This document shows, piece after piece, positions 43,602 to 51,268 of a stretch of DNA of 64,000 bases. The stretch is taken from positions 3,224,001-3,288,000 of the forward strand of contig NZ_JAMZDZ010000001.1 in the NCBI RefSeq assembly GCF_024172085.1, in the 5' to 3' direction. Origin of the DNA: Hamadaea flava (GTDB lineage: Bacteria; Actinomycetota; Actinomycetes; Mycobacteriales; Micromonosporaceae). Numbering within the stretch: the first letter of the stretch is position 1; the number at the start of each line of letters is the position of its first letter. Made by a program: the position numbers and the translations under genes. The notes beneath the pieces were generated by a model. That model searched no databases. It saw only the letters and a program-made list of their open reading frames with translations, and was not told where the DNA came from.

Positions 43602-44846
43602 TCAGGCGGGCAGGTTCCACTTCTGGTTGGCGCCGCCGCCGCAGGTCCAGATCTGGAGCTGGGTGCCGTCGGCCGAGCTGACGCCGGTGGCGTCGAGACA
43701 CTTGTTGGACTGCGGGTTCACCAGGTCACGCGCGGCGGTATAGGTCCATTTCTGGGCGGCGGTGCCGTTGCAGTCCCAGAGCTGAACCTTGGTGCCGTCG
43801 GCGGTGCCGCCGCCGGCGACGTCCAGGCACTTGCCGAGCGCCCGGACGGTGCCGTCGGTGCCGATGGTCCACTGCTGCGCGTTGGTGCCGTTGCAGGTCC
43901 ACAGCTGGATCTTCGTCCCGTTCGCGGTGCCCGCCGACGCCACGTCGACGCACTTGCTCCCATAGCCCGTGATCGGGCCGACGCGGCTGCCGCCCGAGGT
44001 CCACGAGTAGACCCGGACGTAGTCGATCGTCATGGTCTGAGGGAAGACCGTCGACGCGTTCGGCGAACCGGGCCAGTTCCCGCCGACTGCGACGTTGAGG
44101 ATCAGGAAGAACGGGTGGTCGAAGACCCACGGGTTGCCGTTGGTCTCGGCCGAGGTGTGCCGGGAGTACTGGATGCCGTCGACGTACCAGGTGACGGCAC
44201 CGGGCTCCCAGTCGACCGCGAAGGTGTGGAAGGCGTCGGCGAACGACTGCCCGCCGGGCAGCGTGTACCCGCCGCCGAGGCCACAGCAGCCGGAGTACCC
44301 GGGACCGTGGATCGTGCCGTGCACAGTGGACGGCTCGAAGCCGACGTTCTCCATGATGTCGATCTCGCCGCTGTTGGGCCAGCCGACGCTGCCGATGTTG
44401 TCGCCGAGCATCCAGAACGCGGGCCACAGCCCCTGCCCGCGCGGGATCTTCATCCGCGCCTCGAACCGCCCGTACGCCTGGGTGAACTTCCCCTGCGTCT
44501 TCAAGCGGGCCGAGGTGTACTGGCAACTGCCGTACCAGCAGCTGTAGCCGGACGGATTGCCCTGACGGGCGGTGATCACGAGGTTGCCGTTGCCGTCGAG
44601 GGCGGCGTTGCTGGTGCTGGTGGTGTAGTACTCCAGCTCGTTGTTGCCCCAGCCGGCGCCGCCGACGTCGTACGCCCACCGGGCGGAGCTGGGCGCGGTG
44701 CCGGCCGCGCCGGTGAACTCGTCGGACCAGGTGAGCCCGCCGACCGCGGCCGCGGCCGGCGGCGCTGCCGGTGCGGTCGCCAGTCCGGCGGCGAGGGTGA
44801 GTGCGGCGCTCAGGGCGAGAGCACCACGTAACAGGGTTCGGGACAT
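43602..44846 (-). CDS. Secreted GH16 beta-glucanase (laminarinase type) with CBM13
   Basis: This 414-residue secreted enzyme has a signal peptide (1 to about 34), a GH16 domain (about 36-283) and a ricin-type module (about 288-414). The active site is EIDIMENVGF, with nucleophile Glu 161, Asp 163 and acid/base Glu 166; the extra Met marks the laminarinase branch, so beta-1,3-glucan is the likely substrate. The ATG at 44846 is supported by a complete promoter with its -10 box 7 nt upstream; a GTG at 44867 would lie upstream of that box. The lectin module closely resembles that of the GH30 protein. Confidence 0.92.
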   Translation of the reverse strand: MSRTLLRGALALSAALTLAAGLATAPAAPPAAAAVGGLTWSDEFTGAAGTAPSSARWAYDVGGAGWGNNELEYYTTSTSNAALDGNGNLVITARQGNPSGYSCWYGSCQYTSARLKTQGKFTQAYGRFEARMKIPRGQGLWPAFWMLGDNIGSVGWPNSGEIDIMENVGFEPSTVHGTIHGPGYSGCCGLGGGYTLPGGQSFADAFHTFAVDWEPGAVTWYVDGIQYSRHTSAETNGNPWVFDHPFFLILNVAVGGNWPGSPNASTVFPQTMTIDYVRVYSWTSGGSRVGPITGYGSKCVDVASAGTANGTKIQLWTCNGTNAQQWTIGTDGTVRALGKCLDVAGGGTADGTKVQLWDCNGTAAQKWTYTAARDLVNPQSNKCLDATGVSSADGTQLQIWTCGGGANQKWNLPA

Positions 44847-44853
44847 AGAAAGG

Positions 44854-44883
44854 ACGCTATTCTTCACTAAATATTCTTGTCAA
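44854..44883 (-). promoter_or_regulatory. Predicted promoter of the GH16 gene
   Basis: On the minus strand TTGACA (44883-44878), an 18-nt AT-rich spacer and TAGCGT (44859-44854) precede the ATG by 7 nt, giving a leaderless transcript. The spacer contains ATTCTT words on the plus strand in direct repeat (44859-44864 and 44873-44878), a possible regulator site. Confidence 0.65.
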
Positions 44884-44961
44884 TAAAAGTCGCGAAGAAA
44901 GTGGGCGCCGGCTTTGAGGCAGTTGTCGATGCGTCCGATGATCAACCGGTACGCTGGCGGA

Positions 44962-45969
44962 ATGCTGATCTACGTGGGCGCGTACACCTCGACCGGCGGC
45001 GGCATTCGCTGCTACGAACAGGACCCCTCGACCGGCGCGCTGACGGAGGTGCATCCCCCGGCGGCTGCGATCGATCCGTCCTTCCTGGCCTGGGACGCCA
45101 CGAAGGCGAACCTGTACGCCGTCAGCGAGTCGACCGGCGGCGTCGAGGCGTACGCCCGCTCGGACCACGGTCTGCTGACCTCGCTCGGCCAGCAGTGGAC
45201 CGGCGGCGCCGACCCCTGTCACCTGGTCGTCGACCCGACCGGTCAGTTCCTCGTGACCGCGAACTACAGCGGCGGGTCCGTCAGCGTCCACCCGATCGCG
45301 CCGGACGGCTCCCTCAACAGCCGCCGCGATCTACTGGAACACGGCGGCAGCGGGCCCGACCCCGAGCGGCAGGAGGGCCCGCACGCGCACATGATCGCGT
45401 ACCGGCCGTCGGGGAACTCGTTCTACGTCACCGATCTCGGCACCGACCAGATCCACGAGTACGCCCTGAGCGCCGACGGCGCGATCCTCCCCGTCCGCGC
45501 CATCGCCGCCGAGACGGGCAGCGGCCCCCGCCACATCGCCTTCCACCCCACCAGCGGCGCGGTCTACGTCTCCGGCGAACTGGATTCGAGCGTGCTCATC
45601 TATCAGCCGCAGGGCGACGGGCTGGTCCAGGTCGGCCGGATCCCCGCGACCGCCGAGCCGCCGACCGAGCGCAACTACCCCAGCCACATCGAATGCTCGA
45701 CGGACGGCCGGTTCGTCTACGTCGGCAACCGCGGCTCGGACTGCGTCACCGTCTTCTCGGTCACCCCGGACGGGCTGACCCCGGTGGCCGACGTGCCCGC
45801 GGGCGGCCGCTGGCCCCGGCACTTCGCGTTCGCCGGTGACTTCCTCTACATCGCCAACCAGTACGCCGGCACCGTGACGGCCGGGCGACTCGACCCGGCG
45901 ACCGGCGTACCGGCGGAACCGGTGGTCGTCGCCCAGGTCGCCGAGGCCGCCTGCGTCCTGCCCGGCTGA
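44962..45969 (+). CDS. Lactonase family protein (6-phosphogluconolactonase-like beta-propeller)
   Basis: This 335-residue seven-bladed propeller belongs to the YbhE/Pgl-type lactonase family, with typical strands (IYVGAYTSTGGGI, PCHLVVDPTGQFLVTANYSGGSVSV, GPRHIAFHP, PSHIECSTDGRFVYVGNRG). It could hydrolyse 6-phosphogluconolactone or another sugar lactone; in this carbohydrate setting a lactone from sugar oxidation is plausible. The ATG at 44962 is 6 nt after TACGCT (leaderless), so the in-frame ATG at 44914 is not used. It is divergent from the GH16 gene. Confidence 0.85.
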   Translation: MLIYVGAYTSTGGGIRCYEQDPSTGALTEVHPPAAAIDPSFLAWDATKANLYAVSESTGGVEAYARSDHGLLTSLGQQWTGGADPCHLVVDPTGQFLVTANYSGGSVSVHPIAPDGSLNSRRDLLEHGGSGPDPERQEGPHAHMIAYRPSGNSFYVTDLGTDQIHEYALSADGAILPVRAIAAETGSGPRHIAFHPTSGAVYVSGELDSSVLIYQPQGDGLVQVGRIPATAEPPTERNYPSHIECSTDGRFVYVGNRGSDCVTVFSVTPDGLTPVADVPAGGRWPRHFAFAGDFLYIANQYAGTVTAGRLDPATGVPAEPVVVAQVAEAACVLPG

Positions 45970-46000
45970 CTCCTCCGCTCCCGAGCGGCTCTCCGCTTTG

Positions 46001-46067
46001 GGCGCTGGATCAGGGCTCTGGGTCGAATCATGGTTCAAGATTCGACCGGGAACCCTGATCCAGCGCC
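46001..46067. repeat. Nested perfect inverted repeats between lactonase and thrS-like genes
   Basis: Outer arms GGCGCTGGATCAGGG (46001-46015) and 46053-46067 pair over 15 bp. Inner arms GGTCGAATC (46021-46029) and 46039-46047 pair over 9 bp. All pairs are perfect. It lies between convergent stops (45969 and 46087) and probably terminates both. It contains GATC but not the sequence of the 57-bp element. Confidence 0.8.
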
Positions 46068-46086
46068 AAGCACCGAGCGCGACCGG

Positions 46087-47307
46087 TCAGGGGAGCAGGG
46101 CGACGGAGTGGGCGGCGACGACGGACTGGATGAGGTCCAGCGCCTCCCCCACCGGCTGCGGATCGAGCGACCGCCCGTCCCGAAGCCGCAACGCCACCGC
46201 ACCGGCTGCCGCCTCCCGGGCTCCGATGACGGCCGCGTAGGGAATCTTGCGTTGCGCGGCTTCGCGTACGCGCAACGACAGTGAGCCCTCCTCCAGCACC
46301 TCGACCCGGAGCCCGGAACGCGAAGCCCGGTCGTGCAAGGCCCAGGCGGCGTCCCGCTGCGCCTCCCCGATCGGCACGACGGCCAGCTGCACCGGGGCGT
46401 ACCAGGCCGGGAAGGCGCCCTGGTGGACCTCGATCAGGTGGGCGAACAGCCGTTCCAGGCTGCCGATGATGCTGCGGTGCACCATGACCGGGCGCTGCTT
46501 CACGCCCTCACTGTCCACATAGGCCAGATCGAAACGCTCCGGTTGCGCGAAGTCCACCTGGATGGTGGCCAGTGACAGCTCCCGCCCCTGCACGTCGTGG
46601 ATCTGCAGGTCGATCTTCGGCCCGTAGAACGCGGCCTCCCCTGGCGCTTCGAAGAACGACACGCCCTCCGCGATCAACGCGTCGCGCAGCATCCCCTCGG
46701 CCGCGTCCCAGACCTCGGATTCGCCCAGGAACTTCTCGCCACGCAACGACAGCCGGTAGGAGTCGACGGAGAACCCCAACGCGGCGTGCGCCCGCTTGAT
46801 CAAGGCGAGCATGTTCGCGACCTCGGCGCCCACCTGATCCACGCGGCAGAACACGTGCGCGTCGTTGAGCGAGATCGCGCGTACCCGGGACAGCCCGGAC
46901 AGCACCCCGGACCGCTCGGCCCGGTACTGCCCGCCCAGCTCCGCGACGCGTACCGGCAGCTCGCGGTAGGACCGGCCGCGGGCCGCGAACACCATCGCGT
47001 GGTGCGGGCACATGCTCGGCCGCAACACCAACGCCTCGCCTTCCGGCGCGGAGTCGTCGGCCATCGGCGGGAACATGTCGTCGGCGAACTTCGCGACGTG
47101 CCCCGAGCGCACGTACATCTCGTGTTTGGCCATCGGTGGCGAATAGACGTGCTGATATCCGGCGAGGCGTTCCTCCTCGCGGATGTACTCCTCGACCGCG
47201 TGCCGCGCGGCCGCACCGGCCGGCAGCCAGATCGGCAGGCCCGCGCCGACGAGCGGGTCCGAGTGGAACAGCTCCAGCTCACGGCCCAGCTTGCGGTGAT
47301 CGTTCAT
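46087..47307 (-). CDS. Short threonyl-tRNA synthetase lacking TGS and editing domains
   Basis: This 406-residue class II synthetase begins directly at the catalytic core (NDHRKLGRELELF), so the ~240 N-terminal residues holding TGS and editing domains in ordinary bacterial ThrRS are missing. The core seems intact: motif 2 region YRAERSG, zinc ligands Cys in PSMCPHHAMVF, His in LNDAHVFC and His in VMVHRSIIGSLERL, with an anticodon-binding domain over the last ~110 residues. AGGAGG lies 8 nt before the ATG. A threonine-codon leader peptide and terminator precede it. It may be a spare, stress-induced or inhibitor-resistant enzyme beside a normal thrS elsewhere. Confidence 0.92.
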   Translation of the reverse strand: MNDHRKLGRELELFHSDPLVGAGLPIWLPAGAAARHAVEEYIREEERLAGYQHVYSPPMAKHEMYVRSGHVAKFADDMFPPMADDSAPEGEALVLRPSMCPHHAMVFAARGRSYRELPVRVAELGGQYRAERSGVLSGLSRVRAISLNDAHVFCRVDQVGAEVANMLALIKRAHAALGFSVDSYRLSLRGEKFLGESEVWDAAEGMLRDALIAEGVSFFEAPGEAAFYGPKIDLQIHDVQGRELSLATIQVDFAQPERFDLAYVDSEGVKQRPVMVHRSIIGSLERLFAHLIEVHQGAFPAWYAPVQLAVVPIGEAQRDAAWALHDRASRSGLRVEVLEEGSLSLRVREAAQRKIPYAAVIGAREAAAGAVALRLRDGRSLDPQPVGEALDLIQSVVAAHSVALLP

Positions 47308-47353
47308 CGCTCTCTCCTCCTAGGGGTACGCCCAGGGCCGTCCAGAGAGCGCG

Positions 47354-47385
47354 AAAACGGCTCCGGGACTGGCCCGGAGCCGTTT
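47354..47385 (-). terminator. Attenuator terminator upstream of short ThrRS gene
   Basis: In the minus-strand transcript AAACGGCTCCGGG (47385-47373) pairs perfectly over 13 bp with 47367-47355 around a 5-nt loop, followed by TTTT (47357-47354). It lies 47 bp before the synthetase ATG and 15 nt after the leader-peptide stop, so it is a transcription attenuator rather than an end-of-gene terminator. Confidence 0.88.
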
Positions 47386-47400
47386 CGATCGACTAATGCG

Positions 47401-47481
47401 TCAGCGGTTCACCGCTGCGTCAGCCTGCACGAAAGCCGCCGGGATACCCGGCGTCGTCGTGCTCTGCTGCTGATGACGCAT
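47401..47481 (-). CDS. Threonine leader peptide of the thrS-like attenuator
   Basis: A 26-codon frame begins MRHQQQSTTTPG and ends AAVNR. Codons 8-10 are three consecutive threonine codons (ACG ACG ACG, 47460-47452), the expected sensor for threonyl-tRNA. The ATG is 6 nt after TACCCT (47493-47488), a leaderless-type start, and 14 nt after the stop of the TAXI gene. It should be translated only as a regulatory signal: stalling at the Thr codons when charged tRNA is scarce would favour antitermination. It is too short to be an enzyme. Confidence 0.85.
   Translation of the reverse strand: MRHQQQSTTTPGIPAAFVQADAAVNR
47437..47453 (-). promoter_or_regulatory. Leader stem 1:2 and candidate antiterminator strand
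   Basis: Immediately after the Thr codons, CGCCGGG (47453-47447) pairs with CCCGGCG (47443-47437) around a TAT loop. The second strand with its 3' neighbours, CCCGGCGGCTTTCG, can instead pair at both ends with the terminator's 5' arm (CGAAAC...CCGGG). A ribosome stalled on the Thr codons would cover the first strand and free the second, the classic trp-type switch. Alternative pairing was judged by eye, without energy calculation. Confidence 0.7.
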
Positions 47482-47495
47482 GAATCGAGGGTACC

Positions 47496-48476
47496 TCACA
47501 CGCCGTAGTAGCCGCGAGCACCGGGGTGCAGTTCCACCGGAGCGGTCTTCCAGGCCACCTCGCGGTTGATGTTCCTGCCTTCGGTGTGCACCGCCGCCAG
47601 TTCGTCCTGATGCTCGAAGAGCAGCCGGGTCAGCTCGTACCCCAGCTCGGTCGGCATGGTGGGCGTGGTCACCAGCAGGCAGGGGACGGCGACGGTCGAC
47701 ACGTCCGCGCCGAGCCCGTACGCGTCCTTGGGGATGGTCGCCGCCGTGTACGCCCCCGGGTAGTCCTTGTCGAGGATGGGCACCAACGCGTCGGTCGGCA
47801 GCAGCGCGACGTGGCCGGGCAGCTTGCCGAACAGCGCGGTGAGGCCGACCACCGGCTGACCGGCGGTCCAGAAGAACGCGTCGAGCTGACCGGCGGCGAA
47901 CATCGTCGTCATCTGGTTGAGCGAGGCGGTGAACCGCTGCACGTCTTTGGCGGGATCGAGGCCGGCGGCGGTCAGCATCCGCAGCGCGAGGATCTCCGTG
48001 CCGGAACCCGCCGGACCGGTGGCCACTCGTTTGCCCCGGAGATCGGCCGGCGTCCGGATGCCGATGCCCGGACGCACCACCACATGCATGTACGCCGTGA
48101 ACATCCGGGCCAGCGCCCGCACCTCAACGGGCGAACCGGCGAACGAGCCCTTTCCGGTGACGGCGTCGCTGGCCACGTCGGCGTAGGTGAAGCCCACGTC
48201 GATGTCGCCCCGGGCGAGCCGCTGCAGGTTCTCCAGGGCGCCGTTGGTCGGCATCGACACCGCTTCGAACCCGGTCAGGTGCTTGTTCACGACGTCGGCG
48301 TACCCGCCGCCGAGCTGGTTGAAGACGCCGTTGGTCGGGCCGGTGCCGATGGTGAGCTGGCCGTGGTGCCAGAGCTGGAGCCGGGCGTCGAGTTCCGGCT
48401 GGGCGCAGCCGGTCGCCCCGGTCAGCGTCACGACCAGCAACGACAGGAGGGCGGCGACCGCCCGGCGAGTCCTCAC
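47496..48476 (-). CDS. TAXI family solute-binding lipoprotein
   Basis: This 326-residue protein of the TRAP-associated extracytoplasmic immunogenic family has a signal peptide with lipobox (GATGC, about Cys 24), the ligand-fold start LTIGTGPTNGVFNQLGGGYADVVN and VATGPAGSGTEILALRML. Such proteins bind small acids such as glutamate. No TRAP membrane subunit is encoded nearby; instead it overlaps a roadblock gene and follows a sensor kinase, so it may be a ligand sensor for that kinase. Confidence 0.85.
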   Translation of the reverse strand: MRTRRAVAALLSLLVVTLTGATGCAQPELDARLQLWHHGQLTIGTGPTNGVFNQLGGGYADVVNKHLTGFEAVSMPTNGALENLQRLARGDIDVGFTYADVASDAVTGKGSFAGSPVEVRALARMFTAYMHVVVRPGIGIRTPADLRGKRVATGPAGSGTEILALRMLTAAGLDPAKDVQRFTASLNQMTTMFAAGQLDAFFWTAGQPVVGLTALFGKLPGHVALLPTDALVPILDKDYPGAYTAATIPKDAYGLGADVSTVAVPCLLVTTPTMPTELGYELTRLLFEHQDELAAVHTEGRNINREVAWKTAPVELHPGARGYYGV

Positions 48477-48889
48477 AGCTGTCCGGGCAGGCGGGCGCCT
48501 GGTTCGAGGGCCACGGCGACGCGCTGCGCCAGCAGGGCCGTCTCGTATCCGGTCTGCCCCAGATCGCAGCCGGGAGCGGCGAGCACCGCGAGGTGCGCCC
48601 GGTCGCCGACCGCCATGATCAGCATGACGCCGCCGTCCATGTCCACCACCGTCTGGCGTACCCGTCCGGTCGTGAGGACCATGGACGCGCCCACGGTGAG
48701 GCTGACCAGGCCGCTGGTGATGGCGGCGAGCCGGTCGGCCTCGTCGAGCGGGAGTCCCTCGGTGCCGGCGAGGGCGAGCCCGTCGACCGAGACGGCGAGG
48801 GCGTAAACGATGTCAGGAACGCGCCGGGCGAAGGCGGTGAGCAACCAGTCCAGGCTGGCCGGGTCGGTTGCGGTGGTCTCAGGGGACAT
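48473..48889 (-). CDS. Roadblock/LC7 domain protein
   Basis: This 138-residue cytoplasmic roadblock/LC7 protein (LDWLLTAFARRVPDIVYALAVSVDGL, then DEADRLAAITSGLVSLT) is of the kind encoded after nitrate-sensing-type kinases in actinobacterial conservons, where it acts as a partner of a small GTPase. Here the DUF742 and GTPase genes that usually follow are absent, and a TAXI lipoprotein gene overlaps its end by 4 nt (GTGA). 23 bp separate it from the kinase gene. Confidence 0.88.
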   Translation of the reverse strand: MSPETTATDPASLDWLLTAFARRVPDIVYALAVSVDGLALAGTEGLPLDEADRLAAITSGLVSLTVGASMVLTTGRVRQTVVDMDGGVMLIMAVGDRAHLAVLAAPGCDLGQTGYETALLAQRVAVALEPGARLPGQL

Positions 48890-48912
48890 GCTGTTCTCTT
48901 TCTTCGGGGGTG

Positions 48913-51141
48913 CTAGACCGGCGGTGGGGCGTGCCGTTGGGCGGCGGCGAGGCCGGAGGCGAGGCTGGACAGGCGGGCGCGCGCCAGGTCGGGGTCGATC
49001 ACGCCGGTCGCCGCGGCGGCGACCACGGTGGCCCGGCCCCGGGCGACCCCGGGCGGAGTGGGCGGGCTCGGCGGACCGGAGATGGGCCGGGGTTTGCGGT
49101 TCACGGCGTGAGCCGGCAGCAGCATCCGGTTCGGCAGCTTGACGAGGGCCACCGTGCCGGTGGTTGGCGCGCTGCGCAGCTCGACCTGTACGCGCAGCCG
49201 CTGGGCGAGCCGGGCGACGACCAGCAATCCCATCCGGCTGGCGAGTTCGCCGGTGAGCACCGCCGGGCGGCGCAGCTGCTCGTTCAGCTCCGCCAGCTGC
49301 TCGGGACCGATGCCGATGCCGTGGTCGTAGACGGTGAGGGTCAGTTCGTCGACCGTCCTATGTGTAGAGACCTGCACCTTGCTGCCCGGCGGGGAGAACA
49401 CCACGGCGTTCTCCAGCAGCTCGGCCAGTAGGTGGACGAGGTCGCCGACGGCGGTCGCGTCGATCCACAGCTCGTCGACCGAACTGGCGTCGATCCGGGA
49501 GTACTGCTCGATCTCGGCCGCCGCCGCCATGACGACGTCGGCGAGCGGCTCGGGGTCTACGAACGCCCGGCCGGGCTCGGCCCCGGCCAGCACGAGCAGG
49601 TTCTCCTCGTTGCGCCGCATCCGGGCGGCGAGGTGGTCGAGCTGGAACAGCCGGCCGAGGGTGTCCGGATCGGTCTCCGCCCGCTCGAAGTCGTCGAGCA
49701 ACTGGAGCTGCCGATGGACGAGGGTCTGCCCGCGCCGGGACAACGCGACGAAGATCCGGGCGACGTCCATCCGCAGCAGCGCCTGGTCGGCGGCGAGCCG
49801 CAGCGCTTGCCGGTGCAGCGCCGACAACGCCGTGCTCAGCTCGCCGATCTCGTCCGTGCCGGGGGCGAGCCAGGCCGTCACCCGCTCCTGCGAGGCGTGC
49901 TCCACGTCGCGGACGGTCTGGGGACTGGGCGCCGAACTGACCTCGGCGATCGCCTCCGGCAGCTCGGTGCTGGTGACCTGCTGGGCGCCCCGGCGCAGCT
50001 GCCGCAACCGGCGGCTCGTCTGGATCGCCAGGGCCACCGCCGCGCCCAGGCTGATCCCGACGAGCCCGGCGGTGACCGCCGTGATCGCGGTGGCCTCGTT
50101 GCGCGAGTCCGCTTCCAGGACGGCCGCGTCCGCCTCCAGCAACGAGATCACGTCGAGCTGGAACAGGTAGACCTTCCGCATCGCGTTGGTCTGCGCGATG
50201 TACCAGGCGTCCGGGTCGACCTCGAGCGCGTCGGGCTGGCTCTCGTAGCGCAACGCGCCCTCGACCAGCCGGGTGGCCTTGTCGACATCGGGACCCTGAA
50301 CGGTGGCGGCGTACTGGTCGCGGGTGGCGGCCGAGGCGAGGTTGGCCAGCTGGCCGATCCGGTCCGACTCCGAGCCCCGCAGCTCGGCCAGTTCGGCCAG
50401 TTCACCGGGCTGGAACTTGCCGCGGCCGAACACCGATCGCAGCAGACTCCGCTGCTCGGCGGCCCGATGCTCGGCCGCGCTCAGCGTCGCCACGATCCGG
50501 GCGTTCTCGGCGAGCGCCGGGGCCATCGGCTCGGCTGCGATCGTTTCCGCCATCGAGACCAGGGCGTGCGTCAAATCGTCGTACGCCGCCTCCGGGGTGC
50601 CGTCGTCGGGCGATCCGGAATGGCTGGAGTCGAACAGCGCCTGGTCGCTCTCCTTCTCCGGATGCAGCGCGAAGTCCCGGACCAACGGCAGTTTCGTCAG
50701 CTCGGCCCGGGCGGACGCGACCGCGGAGGTCAGGTCCGGCGTCAGTTTGGCGACCGCGGCGGCCGCCTGGTCGTAGTTCGCCACGGCGGCGTCGGTCCGG
50801 TTCTGCTGTGCCGTCAGCAGCTGCCGGCCGGTCTCGCCGCCGCGCAGCAACAGGTCGGCGGTCTCGGCGATCTCCTGCTCGACCTGATGGTTGAGCTTGA
50901 CCGTCGCGGTCAGGCCCCAGGCCAGAGTTCGCGCCCGCTCCCCCTCGCGGGCGGTGCTCATCGCCGCACCGCTCTGCAGCAGGCCGAGCACGGTCATGCC
51001 GACCGTGGCCACGCCGATCGGCAGCAACAGGCGTACGCGGATGGACCGCAGCGGACTGCGCCGGGCGTGCTGCACCGGCTCCCGCACCGACGCGGCACCG
51101 CTGGATGTGGGCATGGCGACGGACCTCCCCGGAGTGACCAT
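48913..51141 (-). CDS. Sensor histidine kinase with nitrate/nitrite-sensing domain
   Basis: This 742-residue membrane kinase has a first transmembrane helix at about 37-58, an extracellular helical NIT-type sensor (about 65-350), a second helix (about 355-375), HAMP, a histidine phosphotransfer-like region around RRGQTLVHRQLQLLDDFERAE and an ATPase domain (ELLENAVVFSPPGS; YDHGIGIGPEQL). A Pro-rich tail follows. ATG 51141 has GGAG 6 nt upstream; ATG 51114 with GGGAGG is equally possible. It heads the kinase-roadblock-TAXI series. No response regulator is adjacent. Confidence 0.9.
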   Translation of the reverse strand: MVTPGRSVAMPTSSGAASVREPVQHARRSPLRSIRVRLLLPIGVATVGMTVLGLLQSGAAMSTAREGERARTLAWGLTATVKLNHQVEQEIAETADLLLRGGETGRQLLTAQQNRTDAAVANYDQAAAAVAKLTPDLTSAVASARAELTKLPLVRDFALHPEKESDQALFDSSHSGSPDDGTPEAAYDDLTHALVSMAETIAAEPMAPALAENARIVATLSAAEHRAAEQRSLLRSVFGRGKFQPGELAELAELRGSESDRIGQLANLASAATRDQYAATVQGPDVDKATRLVEGALRYESQPDALEVDPDAWYIAQTNAMRKVYLFQLDVISLLEADAAVLEADSRNEATAITAVTAGLVGISLGAAVALAIQTSRRLRQLRRGAQQVTSTELPEAIAEVSSAPSPQTVRDVEHASQERVTAWLAPGTDEIGELSTALSALHRQALRLAADQALLRMDVARIFVALSRRGQTLVHRQLQLLDDFERAETDPDTLGRLFQLDHLAARMRRNEENLLVLAGAEPGRAFVDPEPLADVVMAAAAEIEQYSRIDASSVDELWIDATAVGDLVHLLAELLENAVVFSPPGSKVQVSTHRTVDELTLTVYDHGIGIGPEQLAELNEQLRRPAVLTGELASRMGLLVVARLAQRLRVQVELRSAPTTGTVALVKLPNRMLLPAHAVNRKPRPISGPPSPPTPPGVARGRATVVAAAATGVIDPDLARARLSSLASGLAAAQRHAPPPV

Positions 51142-51268
51142 TTGAGACTCCGCTCACGCCGGGGGCCGCCGCATCCCCCGAAGGGTTCGCCGTCTTGTCA
51201 CATGGCATTCAAAAAGTTGACAGATCACACCATTGAGCCCCGCCAAAGCGTGCCAATCCGGCTGGAAG

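Noticed and set aside
47308-47495. T-box riboswitch upstream of the ThrRS gene
   Set aside because: No T-box sequence or specifier stem is visible. The Thr codon run in a translated leader explains the terminator better.
51219-51224. TTGACA as a plus-strand promoter
   Set aside because: There is no suitable -10 box and no plus-strand gene downstream; the adjacent genes run the other way.
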